In this document: positions 21,148-33,300 of the stretch, piece after piece
Numbering within the stretch: position 1 is the stretch's first letter
How the letters are laid out: every line of letters begins with the position of its first letter
Assembly: GCA_030704615.1 (NCBI GenBank)
Contig: CM060733.1
Location: 5,518,001-5,582,000, forward strand
Direction of reading: 5' to 3'
Length of the DNA: 64,000 nt
From: Takakia lepidozioides
Taxonomy: Eukaryota; Streptophyta; Takakiopsida; Takakiales; Takakiaceae
Translations under genes and position numbers: made by a program
The notes under the pieces: generated by a model
Databases searched by the model: none
Told to the model about the DNA's origin: nothing
The model's input: the letters and a program-made list of their open reading frames with translations, nothing else

Positions 21148-21387
21148 TCAAAGATATGAATACAAATGTTTGCAGGGTATGAATTTACCTCTCTTGCCCA
21201 AACTGGTTGATATCATATTCACAAAATCAGGACATGTGCAATTGGGGAAATTGGAAACCGTGATGTCGTAGGTCATGTCATGAACAGCAGATGTGGAAGT
21301 GATGATTGTGAATACCCGACCATATCCTGGATCGGGTACTTCCGTGGTGCTTCCAACACGAGCTTGGAGCATTCTTGCGGACTCCAC
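21148..21387 (-). CDS. SWIM zinc-finger fragment
   Basis: 79 residues, with TVSNFPNCTCPDF then PCKHLYSYL: the CxC...CxH ligand pattern of SWIM fingers, which follow the transposase in MULE elements. Separated from the transposase by a frame change. Confidence 0.75.
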   Translation of the reverse strand: MESARMLQARVGSTTEVPDPGYGRVFTIITSTSAVHDMTYDITVSNFPNCTCPDFVNMISTSLGKRGKFIPCKHLYSYL

Positions 21388-21438
21388 TTTGCCAAAGTGT
21401 TCAGCGGTTGGAGGGAAACGCCGAACGAGCTTTCCATC

Positions 21439-22074
21439 TCATTTGGTTGGCCACAAGTCAGGATTTGCCGGGGGGACCCGGGAGGACGCAGAAGTAGTAG
21501 CACGGAGTTGGGGTTGTCTCGCAAGGGAAAAACCTGCCTCCTCCAACATTTCAATCTCCTGAAAGCTCAGATGTGTTCCCACCTTCACGGGCCAAACGGT
21601 TGGAGGAGATGGCTTCATCACTACGGAAGGACGCACAGTTCCATGCACACATCTGGCACAATCATCTGCGCAGAACCAGAACTTGTGGTTCTTGGCTTCT
21701 GGTTGACCGTATGGACGCATCAAGCCCGTGAAAGTCGGAGTAGGAGTTCGGGCACCACCTCTGGATATAGATGAAGTGCACTTCTCGAAATTAGTTGCCC
21801 TGATCGCTGTACATTTCACACGAGACCCTACACTTGTGCGTTCTATGTGCCAAACGTGGTCGGGGCATGCGGACTCAAGCACATCAAGGGGGTTGTTTCT
21901 CTCCTGCACCATTTCAGTGGCACTGTTTGATGCTGGAGCTTGCCGTCGTGTTGGAGGTTCCTCCACAATGGAGGTTCCGGACATGGAGCTGTCATGCAGA
22001 GGAACACGAGGCTTCGAGAAGTTATCACGGTCTGCCCTGTGGGAATCTGAATCCGAACCAGGTGGAGTGTTCAA
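21439..22074 (-). CDS. Ser/Pro-rich ORF between transposase and SWIM parts
   Basis: 211 residues, open throughout. The N-terminal half is polar and disordered. The second half has a possible zinc cluster (FWFCADDCARCVHG) preceding a predicted helix. It sits where a MULE should continue directly to the SWIM finger, so it could be an insertion or a lineage-specific extension. Function unknown. Confidence 0.4.
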   Translation of the reverse strand: MNTPPGSDSDSHRADRDNFSKPRVPLHDSSMSGTSIVEEPPTRRQAPASNSATEMVQERNNPLDVLESACPDHVWHIERTSVGSRVKCTAIRATNFEKCTSSISRGGARTPTPTFTGLMRPYGQPEAKNHKFWFCADDCARCVHGTVRPSVVMKPSPPTVWPVKVGTHLSFQEIEMLEEAGFSLARQPQLRATTSASSRVPPANPDLWPTK

Positions 22075-22651
22075 TGTCCTCTTACAGGAGCCGAATCTCT
22101 CATACTCTCAAGTGATGCAGCTCCAGAAGAGAACCACCAGGCACGAATTGTCTGGAACAAAGTGTCCGCCTCCTTCATTGTTCTAGCATCTTTGTACTCT
22201 TTGCACAATTTACGGTGCTGAGTCTGCATCTCTGGTTTGATGTCCGACTTTGTATGTTTTTCCAGAGATTGTGTCCAATGGAATAGACATGTACGCTCTC
22301 TTCCTGGCATAGGCACTTTTGGGTCGCCCGATCCAAAGACAATACGAACAGCATTGAAATTTGCTTGAGCACTATCCGCCATGAAACCTGCGAAATTTGG
22401 AGATGGCAGCCCATGACACGTATCAGGGAATTCCACATGAGCTTCTGGGATTCTGTATCCTCGGATTGCATGTCACAAACTGCAATTGTCATAACTCGTT
22501 GGTACACTGGATCGTAGACATGACAAGCCATTGTCGTCCAATCCTTCACTCGTTTCACATGATCAAACATAAGAAAACGGTTCTGCAAGTCCCCAGTCTT
22601 ATGCATCCGCTTCACGAGGCTAACCCCACTGCCCTCCCCAACAGTCGACAT
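22071..22651 (-). CDS. MULE transposase core fragments, frameshifted
   Basis: Two overlapping frames. The upstream one (22651-22175) reads FLMFDHVKRVKDWTTMACHV then VMTIAVCDMQSEDTESQ. The second (22436-22071) reads GFMADSAQANFNAVRIVFGS, RERTCLFHWTQSLEKHTKS and WWFSSGAASLESM. Together they resemble the transposase domain of Mutator-like elements. The frame change between them means it is not functional as it stands. Confidence 0.7.
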
Positions 22652-23411
22652 TTTGAAAAGTCATCACATATTTGATGAGTGCAATGAATCTTTTTCGGCC
22701 TCAAACCATTCATATGAAATTGGAATGGATATGGTGAATATGGGCTCACGTTAGAGCTAATAGTACCCCGAAAATGGGAAAAAACCACTTGAAGATCAAT
22801 TACCTACCTACAAGAGAGTACTATAGGCCGTCTATTTCGGCGGACCCTGCCGGAATCATTAAATACATGCAGGTCGTCAGGTTCGGCAGGCTTAATGACA
22901 ATATTAAGTTTTCCATCTAAGCTTAATCCGATTTTTCTGGAATTCGGCAACCTGCAACCCTGGGTACTTTTCATTAAATTTCATTAGTAAGTAGTTAATA
23001 GTTAGTACTAGCATTCACTACTGTAATATTTTTGCATTCCACAATTGCCACCTTTTTTTTTCCCAGAGTCCACTTTTAAAAATGAACATTATTCCCCTCT
23101 TTCATCTACTCAAAAGGCAAAATTTTAAAATATTCATCATCTCTTAAAATGAATTAATTGAGGTCGGAATAGAGCGACCTCTACGGTAATACTAGAGAAT
23201 CTTATAGTTAATCCTCTTTTGTCCAGTTGGAGCCGCATCTTTTTATATTCCGGTTTGCTATGAGCTGGCCTATAATGTGATGTAGGGCTTCCTTCATCTC
23301 TCCTTCTCTACAACTACAAGATATAATTATTAACGTGTAAATCACTACCATAAATTTTGTAGTGTATTTGGACGTATGCTTATACAGGTGAAGATTTGAG
23401 GGAAATCCCGA

Positions 23412-23484
23412 TAGGGCGTTACGCTTTTTGTGAACATCCTGCAACAAGCTGTCTAGGGCGTTACGCGTTTTGTGAATATCCTGC
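23412..23484. repeat. Two-copy 31-bp tandem repeat, period 42 bp
   Basis: Copies at 23412-23442 and 23454-23484 (TAGGGCGTTACGC...), differing at two positions. Confidence 0.85.
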
Positions 23485-23552
23485 GATAGGATGGACCATT
23501 TGCCACGCGTCAGCGACGAACGATGAATTTTTTTCTATCCATGCTTTACGTT

Positions 23553-23640
23553 GGGTAAGTCCCAAGGGCATTCACTGATTTGAGGTAGCCCTCATAGGTG
23601 CCCTCAAATCAGTGAATGCCCTCAGTCCAGGGACTTACCC
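23553..23640. repeat. Long imperfect hairpin (pre-miRNA-sized inverted repeat)
   Basis: Left arm 23553-23585 pairs with right arm 23602-23640: an outer 11-bp stem (GGGTAAGTCCC/GGGACTTACCC) and an inner perfect 20-bp stem, separated by an asymmetric bulge (2 nt versus 8 nt), with a 16-nt loop. Both strands would fold. It could be a small inverted-repeat element or an RNA hairpin. Confidence 0.8.
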
Positions 23641-25455
23641 TATACATATATTTATCGTGTGTGGAGAAGTCACACTATCACTAGCATCATGGTCCTCGTG
23701 CACATGGACATGACAGATCCCATGGGTTGGCCTTTATGCTCTAAGGAGAGAGAGAGGACTCCGGCCGAAACCGGCGTAACTAAGAGCCACTTCGCCTCAC
23801 GGCTACTTCCCCTTGTGGGGTGGGCCCTATTTTATGCTTTAACAAAAAATGCTTGCTCAAGGCTCCATCCGAATACACGAAAACAAAGTGGAGATGAGAA
23901 TGGAAACTTGCTAGAATTACAATATAGCGGTAGAGAGCAAGATGTATTTCTCATATAGACAAGGTCTACTGATCAATATGAGCATCAAAATTATTCCAAC
24001 TCCACATATCGTGATGGGCCTCCCACACTCTCTCTACTCACCCCTTCTTCTCCATGAATGAACTAAAGCCATCCCATGTTTGGATGGATGAATCTCATCC
24101 TCTATTGAATTGATGCCTTGTAACAGGGATCGTCGTTTGGCGCCAGTCACCGGCAGATACCGGTCGACCTGGGTATGACCGGCTGGGTTGTGTAGTTGAA
24201 GGTAGAGAGCCGTGCATGCCGCAGGAATCTGTTGGGGTTTGCCTCTTTGCATTCAAGTTTTTGAACTCGTGAAGCCTTTGTCTGCTTCTTTCACTGCAAT
24301 TCCTTTGATGAGCAATTGAAGAGCAGTGTGAGGTAAGCGTGAGAGAGGGAGAGAGAGATGAGTTCGTGGCGGATGCGAGTGATGTTGAGTAAGCAGGTGA
24401 AGGATAAGGGAGGGTAGGGGGTGAAACATCTGAAGAAGGTCCATGAACATTGATGATCACTTCCCAAATCTATCCGGATCAACTGAGTCCACGATGCAGC
24501 CCCGCAGGTTTTTAAATTCAAACTGATCTGCATTCCATTCGGGGCATAGGGAGATCTGAGGTTTCGATTTCTTGTATCTGCATATATGAAAATGGATTCT
24601 TTACTACAGAGAAATGTGATCCAAGTGGAAAGTAAAAGGGTGCAGCTTTGACCGCAAAGACACAGGCCGATTGAGATGTTGCACCCTGTAAGTGTAGTGC
24701 TTTTACTGTTGCACGATTCTATGGCCTTGCGGTGAACAGGAGATAATTCCTTTCGCTTGGCGTCGATTACAGTATAGAATTGCGATAACCCTTCCATAAC
24801 CAACAATGAGTCCCCTTTATGAGATTTAGTATATTTAGTCATAAACACAGATGTGGCTTGGAGTGGGGAAAACGCTTTGAAGTGGTAGGAAGTCCTTAGC
24901 ATCAGGCGAGTTTTCGCTCTGGAAGTTTACGTTTGATCCTATAGTCTACGACCGCAGGTTCAAAGTTTTTGTTGAAACTTGTCCGAGTATTCTTGGCAGA
25001 CTTACGTGCTAAAGAGCTATGAAAAAGGAACATTCAGTAATCGGCGCATATGTATCTTCGAGTAGAGTATGGGAGCTTTAATATTTCATGGCCACTGGCT
25101 CGGCTTAGGTGCAGACGAAATCCTCGGACGTTGCTCTGTGTTCTGGGATCCAAAGGATTAGGGTTTCGGTCTAAGCTTCAAGTCTGTGCAAGATCTTTTG
25201 GGTGTTTCTGTCTCCATCAATGAAGTTTGTCGAAGTTATGACGTGGATTGTTTTACTACTTTTTTCTTAAAAATCTGTTGGTGGAGGAAATACCATACCT
25301 CATGTCTCGGTTTCTCATCTTCATGAAGGCGGTTCTTGTGAGCTGCCTTATGCATGAAATGAACCCAAATCACAATCACATGCTTTCATTTTCAAGTATA
25401 GAGCTGATGGAAATGTGAAATAAGGTTGGAGATGTCATGTGGATCCACACTGCAG

Positions 25456-27329
25456 ATATCAAACTGAAGCACTGGAGAGAGCAAAAGAGGAGAACACAAT
25501 TGTCTGCATGAGGACCGGTTCTGGCAAAACTCACATAGCTGTGATGTTGCTTCAGTATTTGTCTCATCTTATCCGGAAGCCCAGCCAAAGAATCAGTGTT
25601 TTCCTGGCACCAACAGTGTGCCTTGTCCAACAGGTACTTGGTCTTGGGTGTTAGAGGCACTGCTTAGTACAGTTGTAGATGAGGTGTTTCAGTGTTTGTT
25701 GCTGTGAGCCAAGTAAGGATGTCTCTCTCACCCTGGGATCTTTCTTCTCGTCTGTCTGGGTTCTCAGGCCAACTGACTTTGCTAGGAACAGGGAGCCTCT
25801 GGGGCCATTTCTCACTCTTCTTTGACTTACCAGCACTTCGTAGGGTTCTGCTATAAGGTGGAGGGTAACTGTACTATGTGTCAATCAACATGTTTCTTTC
25901 CGTTACAAAAGTGGAGAAGTAAAGAAGCAAATCCTTGCCAGAAGTACCAAAACGTGACTGCAGTATTTACCAACCGATTCATGGCCTTTGCTGGGCATGT
26001 AGCAAGCGGAGGTGATAAAGCAAGATACAGACCTGAAAGTGGGGACCTATTGGGGCGAGAATGTTGAAACATGGATACGTGAGAAGTGGCAGGCAGAGCT
26101 TAATGAGTTTGAGGTATGCTTCTGCCCTGTCCTGTGGGTGTCCTTGACTGATCAGCATCTGCCAGGTGATGGTTCTAAGCCTTTTAGTTTAATTCGTGCC
26201 ACTGTTCGAAGGCTTCATTTGGTTTTTGTGAGGTTTGTTTTCCTATCTTAAGACTAGTTCTCTACAGTGCAACAAGAGACCTGCTCGGATTTGCTGTAGA
26301 AAAATCCAGCATGCTGTATCACAATTCTTCTGAAGGCATTTGAAAGATCCAACAGCAGTGATATGTGATAGCAGACCAGAAGCCAACCATGTCAACTGGA
26401 CGTTGACAAAAATCTGGAAGATGGTCCTCTTAGTGATTGGCTCACCAATTAACTGGTGCTTGCGTCAACTCTAGGAGGGTAAAGTGTATATCTCATCTAT
26501 CTTGAATAGAATTAGAAGATAATGGAGGTTTCCCAAATGCAAAAATTGATCTGTGCTGTTGGTTACCTGATGAATGGTTGTATATGGGGATGCAGGTGTT
26601 TGTAATGACTCCAGAGATTCTGTCCCAGAATTTGCGTCACTGTTTCATGAGGATAGAGTTGATTGAGCTACTCATTTTTGACGAGTGTCACCATGCCCGC
26701 AAACACCACCCATATGCAGAGATTATGAATGTAGGTGGCTGGCTATTGTAGGTTGCCTGGTCCTCTTAGAGATGTTGATCGAACATGCTCTTGTTGATTC
26801 TTGAGCTGTGTTTACTTACAGTTCCAGTGGATGTTGCATCTGACTTTTCCTTTGGAGCATAGTACTGGCTGGAGCTGATCCTCCCTGAGCTGGTTATGGT
26901 CTTTCATCGAAACTGAGACAGATTTGCAGTAGTGTAGGCACACTGCTGATTGCAGCAATGCTATTGTAGCTCTCTACTTTAACAGAAGTGGTGTGGCGGT
27001 GTGTACAATGCTACTGACACTGCAGTGAGCACAGAGTGAGGTACGTTCAGGATTCTTTGAGGGAGCGGGAAAGAAATAAAGAAAGTAACCATTGTACAGT
27101 TCCTTTCTTTTTTATTCTTTCTTTCCGTGACAAAACTACAACGAGAACAGACTTCCAGCCACTCTGCACTTGTGCATCTCCTTCCTCCCTCTTAGGCTCT
27201 GTTTGCTTCGCACTCATAGTATGTTATTTTTGGATGGGTTCTAGGAGTTCTATCATGTCCGAAGGTGCGATCCAACATGCAAGCTCCCCCGCATATTTGG
27301 CATGACTGCTTCGCTAATTGATGGCAAAG
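25456..27329 (+). CDS. DCL: DCL exons 1-4: DExH helicase N-terminal lobe
   Basis: Exon 1 (25456-25633, possible start anywhere 25423-25456) has the Q-motif-like [10 protein letters not shown], Walker A TGSGKT and motif Ia [11 protein letters not shown]. Exon 2 (26003-26113) encodes [15 protein letters not shown]. Exon 3 (26596-26730) has [13 protein letters not shown] and the motif II box DECH. Exon 4 (27245-27329) has motif III IFGMTAS. Introns are GT-AG and the exon phases are consistent. Catalytic helicase residues are intact, so ATP-dependent dsRNA handling is plausible. Confidence 0.9.
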
Positions 27330-30300
27330 GTGGGCTCTTCTTTAGGCCCTGTTGACCTCTAAGTTACTCAGAACCACTGGTTTCAGGGAACTGTCTTGTC
27401 CAACTTGCTAAGCAGTAGGAGAGCTTATTTCCACACTGTACTACAGAATGTGGCAAGTTTCGTAGAGTTTTGATTTCCTACATATTGTCGATGATTAAAC
27501 CAAGGAAGTAAGACGGTGATAGGAACGTGAGAGAGATCGAAATGGAATGGAAGAAAGAGAGAGTAGAACAGCAAGAAACCACCTCAAGAAACTCCAACTG
27601 ACGCTCAAAGATCTTCCTCATGCACGTGAGCTGCCAGGCACCAAAGCTGAAAGCCTTTGGCAAAGACTGGGAGTCTCTGAAGGTGCAATAATTCTGCCTT
27701 GAGTTGCATAATATGTACTGCAGGGGAAATAAATGGTACTATGGCTCAGGAAGGAAATTTAGGATATTTATTGGAAGTTCCTAATGAGAGTAAAGCCGAT
27801 ATAGGACTTGAATCTCTCAGGGACTTGGTAAGCTTGTGCCTAACAATGTCTGGAGATGGTGAGAATGTAGTAGAGTCTACATGCTGTGGTGTTGGGTACC
27901 TTAACCTTGTGCCCATGTCAGATGGAGCAGAATAAGTGGGGAGTTGATGGGGTGCAGTGATGGAAGTAGTGCAGATGTGCGATGGGAAGACACAGAATTT
28001 TCGGAATCAGTTCATTTTGAATAACAGCAAGATCGACATTTTGAGAGCATTTTTTGGAGTCTCATGAGAGTTTTTCAGCATAGTTTTGGATTGCATGGTT
28101 ATGATTTGAAGCTAAGATTCTGGTTTTGTGCTTGTGGCATGAGTAGTTGAACGAAGTGGAGAGGGTGTTGCAAATCAACTCAAAAAACTTGAAGGCTTGC
28201 TTCATTCTAAGGTTTTCCCGAGCATGGCTGCATGCCACTTGAAAATTTTATTATTTTGAATGGACAGAACATCCACACCTGTATCCTTGCAATGTTACAA
28301 TGTTTATTTGCTTGAAGTTGAGACTCTCTGCCACGGTAGGTGTTACCCTGGCAATTAATGATAACTACATATATAAGCAGAAAATTAGAATGTACTCATA
28401 AGACGTTGTTTGCTGTAGCCTTGTGGCCATTGACCCCGCGCTCAGTTTGAACGGAACACAAAGGGGCAGAAACTACCTTTGTCAGGGGCTGACCAGTAGT
28501 ATGGCTTACCTTGGAACAGGCAATTGATCTGAGTTTTCCAGATAACCTCTCGAATTCCCTTCACACAAGCATCAATCTGCTGTCTGTGGTGTGCACAATA
28601 ACTAGGCCCTAAAAGAGCCTGGGCTTTTGGCTCAGCCTCGAGACTTCCAAAGTTGGTAAACTGAGGTTCAGGCACAATTCCCTTGATGGATTTGAAGAGG
28701 GCGTCTCTCTCGTGAGAGTACCCAGGACAATGAATCAGAAATGAATATTGTCTTCAGGCCCACACGACGGGCAATTTCAATCCCTCTTTCCTCTCTGCAT
28801 CTGTTTGCTGTTCAAAGGCAGGCTTCCCGCCCCGAGTTTAAATTTCAGTCTAGTGCCGAGGGTGGGTAAACCGTTGAGGTCATCCATGATGGCCTCTCCC
28901 ATGTCACAGACTGGAAGCAAGTTCAGGGAAGTTTTCTGCCTAACTTCATTTTCATGAGACAATTTATGGATACTTGGATACTACAGCCTGTAAGGCAGAT
29001 TTATCCAGCAGGGCCAATACTTGCGGGCTTAGTATCAGATCCTTGAGAATCTCTTCTACTCTCTTCTGCCAGGACTCTGCTGCAATTAGAGATAAAAGTA
29101 AAGGGACATCTGCTTCAGGGTTTCCCAGAAAAGCTGGACACAGTTATAATTCACTTGCTGTAGCAAATACTCTGATCTTTCATTGAAATAATCTCTTGCT
29201 GGATTAAACAAGTGAATGGAGTCAACTTCTCATGCACGTATCTATGCAGGTCTACACAGTGACAGACAGGGTGGAGCTGGACAAGGTAGTGCCATGTCCT
29301 ACGGAGGTCAAAAAATATTACGATGCCCCTGTTGTAGCTGGCACAACAGCTCAACTAAGTACTGATCTACGAAGCCTAAAAGACAAGGCAGATCTCCTTT
29401 ACCCTCTTCCATCAGGATTGGGTCTGTTGAGAGTTAGGGAGAGAGAAACAAGAAAGAAGGAATGAGAAAGAAATTCCATACGTCTATTATGTCCTGGCCT
29501 ATTTGGTAAAATTTTTCCCAAGCATTGGTTGTGTGGCAAAAGGAAGTCAGTGGCCATGGCAGTGTAAGCATTCGGAGCTAATAAGGCTGGCCTGGATATT
29601 GGCATTTGAGCCAGGGAGTCTAATAGAGGTTGTGAGGGCGCGTACTTGTAACCAGTGAGACAGACTTGTCAAGTAGAAATAGCGCCTTCAATTTTAGCGT
29701 CGAGCAGTCAAATTAAGCCCAGTTTACAGCAACCACCAACTAATGTCTGAAGTGGAAGTGTCTCACTAGGTAAACTGCAGACACTTCGGATCTTCAAAGC
29801 TGAAAGCCTTTGCCATACGCTGGGAGAAAGCCAGAGAAAAGGGTTGGGAAAGAGCATTTCTCTGTTCTGTCTCCCTACAAGTCAGTTGGCAAACTTGTGA
29901 GACAAGCTCAGGATGTTGAATTCTGTGCTTATTTGAGGTTCCAATTACCACAAATTTCTTTCTTGAATAGGGATAAACAACTAATGGGGTACTTTTGTGG
30001 TTGTTGCAGTGCAGAGGGCTTTTAATGGTCTCAATTAGTCGGAGGGAGGGAAATGGAGATATGGGGATGACAGTGATGAAGAAGATGTTGCAGAATTTAG
30101 AGAAGCTGCACAGCTCGCTTGAATATTGTTTGCAAGAGTTGGGCCTTTGGTGCTGCTGTGAAGTATGTTGTTCATTCTTCATTGCTAACAGAAGCTTTTA
30201 GTTACGACAACCCGAAGTGCGTAGAGGCTTACCTGGATGAGGCACTCCGCATACTTACAACTTTTGGGGGCTGGTTTCTGTGGTTCTACTTCTATTGTCT

Positions 30301-33300
30301 GTTTGTCTGTGGTTCTTCTAGTGTCTTTGGGGCCCCTTGGTGTTTTTGAGAGAGTAATAAGGTTTTTTATATCTTTCGTCTTCCCATAAGCTCTTTTGGC
30401 TTCTGGCGGGCATCCTAAGTGTGGGTCATGTGTTTCAAGGCAAAGTTGTAAATAATGAGGTGGAAATAATCTCTGCTTTCTGGTATGATGACATGCCAGG
30501 CACCAATTTCGTACTTGCAATCATGAATAACACAGATCACAATAGATAATACCTGTGGCTTTTGTTGATTTAAGGGCTGACAATGTCCTCCTAAAGCTCT
30601 ATGAAACATGAATACATTCTGTCTCAGTTACGAGTACAGTCTATCCTGGTCATCTGAGAAAGGAGGAGTGCTAAAGCTGATGAACAATGCAGAATCACTC
30701 CCGCAAAAACTTGCTGATAGTAGTGTTTGGTTGCAGGCTGCAGAAATTTTGTTGGGTAGGATCAAGGGCAATTCTGATAATGACATGGAACCTGAGAATG
30801 ATTGTGAGGCCAAGTGTGGAAAAAAGGCTTTTCTTATTGAAGCATTGGGCATCTTGAAGGCTGCTTTGTCAAAAGGTTTGTCACGTGAGATTAGAGTTGG
30901 CATGATTATCTGATTTGTATTGTTGCAGAGGGCATTGGATGTTCTCATCACATTATTAGATTGGAGCGGGGTTCCAGTGCAGGCTAGACAGTCAATGGTA
31001 GATGCAGGTAGGGAGGTCAAGAACTAACCTGGATTTGGTCCTTGCAGCTGTATTCTTGAGTGAGAATGGAGAGATAGAAGAGGAGTTAGAACCAGGCCTT
31101 GTTTCGTCAAAAGTGCAAGCTTTGATTGATGTTCTCAAGACTTACAGGTGAGTCTGGTCTATAAAGTTAAATCGAGCAAAGAGTGATATAGAAAGTGTTT
31201 TGCAGAGGTTACTACAACTTCCTCATATTTGCTGCTTTTGCCCTCTGACACCACATTGTTGTTGAACTACATCAAATTGATTGGTTATGTACTTGTAAAT
31301 TGCTGGGTGTACCTGTCGCTGCAGGAATCTTGAGAATATGAGATGCATTGTGTTTGTGGAGAGAAAGATCACTACTCAAGTGCTGGCTCGTTTTCTTAGC
31401 CACTTCTCGTGCTTGTCATCTTTGTTGCGGTTTCATCCGCTGGCAGGCACGCACTCGGGCATGGACCATGTGACCCGCAGGCTTCAACATGAAGCCATTG
31501 AGGCCTTTCGAGTAGGCAAGGTGTGTTAGAGAAAAAATTTGAAGGTCTTTTTCGTGGGGACAAAAGCTGTAAATTGTTCCATCTGAAGCTCCTGGATGTG
31601 CTGTTACCGTCCTAACAAAACCACTGGAGGTTTTAAGACTTTCTTTTTCTAGTCATGTTTTTATTTTCTTCCTCTGTCTCTCTTGGAAAATTTATGACGT
31701 TTACTATGTCTCTGGGAGTTCTACTCATTCCCCATTTTCCTCTCGTAAAGATTTTTAGGGTTGGTGGTGTATCTAATTTATGACATGATTCCAAGGAACA
31801 TGATAAACCGCTAAGCATGTGAGCTACCAGTTCCTTTTCCTGCGGGAATAATGATTTCAAACTAAATATCCAGTAATATGAAATGTCTAGGTAAATGTGC
31901 TGGTGTCGACGAGCATTGGAGAAGAAGGGCTGGACATACAAAGCTGCTCTCAGGTCATTCGATTCGATTTGCCCAAAACGCCATGCAGCCTTATCCAATC
32001 ACGTGGCCGTGCACGTTGCTTGGGATCCACCTACATCTACCTTTTGGAGAGGTATGGCAGGCCATTCGAACGTTAGAAATATACAGAGATGTTTGTTACA
32101 GGGGGAACTGAATCAACCAAACTGCTATTTTACAAAGAGATTTTCCTAGTCATGAACGACAATCTCCTAAGATCCTTGCAGATGGGTCAATCCTGGCTTT
32201 CTCTGTGAGGATGACCATTGGGTGGTGGGTTAAAAAGGTGGCAGGATTGTTGGACAAGTGTTTCTCAGGAACTGGTTCATCCTCTCAACCAACAGGGTTT
32301 TCGCTTTTCTGCTAATCTCAGTTGTGAGGAAGGCCTGCACTGGTAGCCAGTGGGATTGGTAAGGACCATTTGCTGTGAAGAAAGATGGGCAAGAGAAATG
32401 AAATGAAATGAAATGGTACTATATAGCGTCTGCGGAAAGCTCAAAGAGCTTATGAGAAAAACAAGAAACTTCAGAAAGAAACAAAATAAATGAAGAAACT
32501 TCAGAACGGCCACAGGGTGCCTATGTCCCCATGGGACGCAGTTGAATCACAAGAGATAAAGAATGGAATTTTATTCCGAAAGAGCACGAGGGACAAAGAA
32601 AGCAGTAGAAAACCAGGCCTAAACCCCTACACAAAGCCAGACTTTGTCGTTAAGGTATACTGCCAAGTATTTGAGCACTTCACTAGATATCTCTGCCAGG
32701 GATGAGCAGCTGCTGAAGACACAGCTGTATGTCCCTGCTACCTCACAGAAGCAAAAGTACGTGCCAAAGCAAGTAAGAGATTAGAATCGCATGAAATGAT
32801 GGATTGTGCCTTTTTCCTAATCTTGAGTTGACTTGGTTGATTAATATATCTTGTGATTTTCAGTTTTGTTCTGATATCTCACCAGGGATGTGAATTATCG
32901 CAAGGTTCTTCCTCCCTCAAGCCATGGTTACATTGAGTTGAAAATGGACTTCTGTGTTCAGGGATAATAATGAGCAGTTACAACTGCTGGGGCAGTTCAA
33001 GTTGAATGAAGTATTTATGTCCAGTCAAGCATCGGAGCTGACGGGATGTCTGGAAGTGCCAGAAACCCAGGAACTAGAAACATTTCGTGTGGAGTCTACA
33101 GGAGCATCTATCAGCACTAGCTGCAGTGTGTCTCTGCTGCATCGATATTGTGCCCAATTGGCCCACGACAGGTACTTCATTACATTTCACCAGTAACCGC
33201 CTGTCCATGGGCACTTGGCCTCCTCCCTGTGGACATTCTAAAGTTGATGGACCTCCTCTTGTCCGCTGTTGAACTGAATGCATGTTTATATCCACATGGC

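Larger units (their letters stand above)
21148..22670 (-). mobile_element. MULE-like DNA transposon remnant with SWIM finger
   Basis: Minus-strand order: transposase core fragments (22651-22071), a Ser/Pro-rich and Cys-containing segment (22074-21439), SWIM zinc finger (21387-21148). The parts are in different frames. No terminal inverted repeats could be matched, although the palindromic repeat at 20.44-20.60 kb lies just beyond its 3' side. Confidence 0.7.
22675..25455. other. No gene recognised upstream of the Dicer-like gene
   Basis: AT-rich DNA with repeat debris. It holds a tandem 31-bp repeat (23412-23484) and a long hairpin (23553-23640). A 203-residue minus-strand frame (24291-24902) lacks domain signal and I leave it uncalled. 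The 5' exon(s), start codon and promoter of the Dicer-like gene should be here, but I could not identify them. Confidence 0.4.

Noticed and set aside
24291-24902. 203-residue minus-strand ORF as a neighbouring gene
   Set aside because: Open frame without recognisable domain, conserved motif or splice support; likely chance or 5' region of the Dicer gene on the other strand.
30074-30270. Apparent frameshift in the Dicer exon after ELGLWC, with [21 protein letters not shown] continuing in another frame
   Set aside because: The continuation matches LINE motifs found elsewhere in the introns. A strong GAA|GTATGT donor at 30163 ends the exon and joins exon 8 in phase, so no frameshift is needed.
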